This document shows, one piece after another, positions 5,684 to 5,896 of a DNA stretch of 5,896 bases (its first letter is position 1; each line of letters begins with the position of its first letter). The stretch lies in assembly GCA_016209585.1 (NCBI GenBank), contig JACQVU010000321.1, positions 1-5,896 on the forward strand, given 5' to 3'. A model generated the notes under the pieces. The model ran no database searches. It had not been told where the DNA came from and saw nothing but the letters and a program-made list of their open reading frames with translations. Made by a program: the position numbers and the translations under genes. Origin of the DNA: Planctomycetota bacterium. Its GTDB lineage: Bacteria; Planctomycetota; UBA8742; JACQVU01.

Positions 5684-5730
5684 GGCCCGTCGGCGCGAGA
5701 TCGCGGGTTTCCCGATCTCCCCGATGGGCC
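5684..5730. promoter_or_regulatory. Long imperfect hairpin upstream of the lipoprotein gene
   Basis: The outer arms GGCCCGTCGG (5684-5693) and CCGATGGGCC (5721-5730) pair over 10 positions, with one G-U if transcribed from the plus strand or one C-A mismatch from the minus strand. After a small asymmetric bulge, inner arms GAGATCG (5697-5703) and CGATCTC (5713-5719) pair perfectly, with a further GG/CC around a TTT apex. The hairpin sits 9 nt upstream of the lipoprotein Shine-Dalgarno, so it could be a 5'-UTR structure, an operator, or a terminator for something upstream. Neither side has a T-tract. Confidence 0.6.
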
Positions 5731-5855
5731 GGGGCGCGGGGCGACGTGGCGGGCTGCGCCTCCCGCGCCGCCCGGTAGTCGGAATGGCGGCTCCGGAATT
5801 TCCACGAATCCGGCGAAGCGGTGCGAGCGGCGAGGGGCGCGGGGAGGGAGGATGA
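5731..5855. other. Gene-free stretch with no clear content
   Basis: I see no believable gene here. The open frame on the minus strand (5871-5578) is Pro/Arg/Gly-rich, lacks a ribosome site and overlaps the lipoprotein gene in another frame. A weak inverted repeat, CCGGA (5793-5797) with TCCGG (5809-5813), surrounds AT-richer bases. No convincing promoter for the lipoprotein gene was found, although one must lie here or beyond the edge if the gene is monocistronic. Confidence 0.5.
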
Positions 5856-5896
5856 GGAGATGGGGAGACAAGGAGATGGGGAGATGGGAAGAGGGG
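5856..5896. repeat. Purine-only octamer tandem tract at the right edge
   Basis: Five consecutive octamers can be read: GGAGATGG (5856), GGAGACAA (5864), GGAGATGG (5872), GGAGATGG (5880) and GAAGAGGG (5888), then the window ends. Three are identical and two are degenerate. The strand is almost wholly purine, with strong G/C strand asymmetry unlike the rest of the window. The tract probably continues past the edge. Confidence 0.75.

Noticed and set aside
5578..5871. Minus-strand 97-codon frame at the right end
   Set aside because: It is low-complexity Pro/Arg/Gly sequence, begins within the purine repeat, has no ribosome site, and overlaps the better-supported lipoprotein gene.
1..5896. A novel defence, mobile or biosynthetic system
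   Set aside because: There are no nucleases, transposases, integrases, toxin-antitoxin pairs, CRISPR repeats or biosynthetic enzymes. Genes alternate in strand and appear unrelated, apart from possibly co-regulated divergent pairs.

Overview
The window is GC-rich bacterial DNA whose genes use mostly G or C at third codon positions. It holds six protein genes: one cut by the left edge, four complete ones I am confident of, and one small likely lipoprotein gene. I see no rRNA, tRNA, CRISPR array, transposase, integrase or phage gene. The content (a beta-propeller/IPT surface protein, an iron-sulfur assimilatory APS reductase, a YmdB-family phosphodiesterase, a STAS-domain protein) suggests a free-living, diderm-like bacterium from a GC-rich phylum such as Acidobacteriota, Planctomycetota, Gemmatimonadota or a related uncultured lineage. 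The sequence alone does not decide between these.

Layout: (1) 2-2203 (+), 3' part of a large secreted or surface protein with YncE-like propeller blades, three or four IPT/TIG-like domains and one Big_5-like Ig domain, followed by a possible intrinsic terminator. (2) 2278-3108 (-), a charged coiled-coil protein of unknown function, convergent with gene 1. (3) 3109-3242, a divergent promoter region. (4) 3243-3938 (+), cysH-type APS reductase with both cysteine pairs and the ECGIH catalytic motif. (5) 3941-4831 (-), a YmdB/TIGR00282 metallophosphoesterase, tail to tail with cysH and separated from it by 2 bp. (6) 4832-4975, a second divergent promoter region packed with repeats. (7) 4976-5395 (+), a STAS-domain protein that lacks the usual phosphorylatable serine. 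(8) 5439-5660 (-), a 73-residue Cys-rich lipoprotein candidate with a near-perfect Shine-Dalgarno and a strong hairpin just upstream. (9) 5661-5896, gene-free DNA ending in an octamer repeat tract that runs off the window.

The genes alternate in strand and do not form one operon or an evident pathway. The only pairs likely to share control are the divergent ones: coiled-coil protein/cysH, and phosphodiesterase/STAS. The most interesting signals are regulatory. Both plus-strand genes with visible starts (cysH and STAS) have a -10-like box exactly 6 bp before their ATG and no Shine-Dalgarno, which suggests leaderless mRNAs, whereas the minus-strand GTG starts have clear Shine-Dalgarno sequences. 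I found no convincing new multi-gene system.
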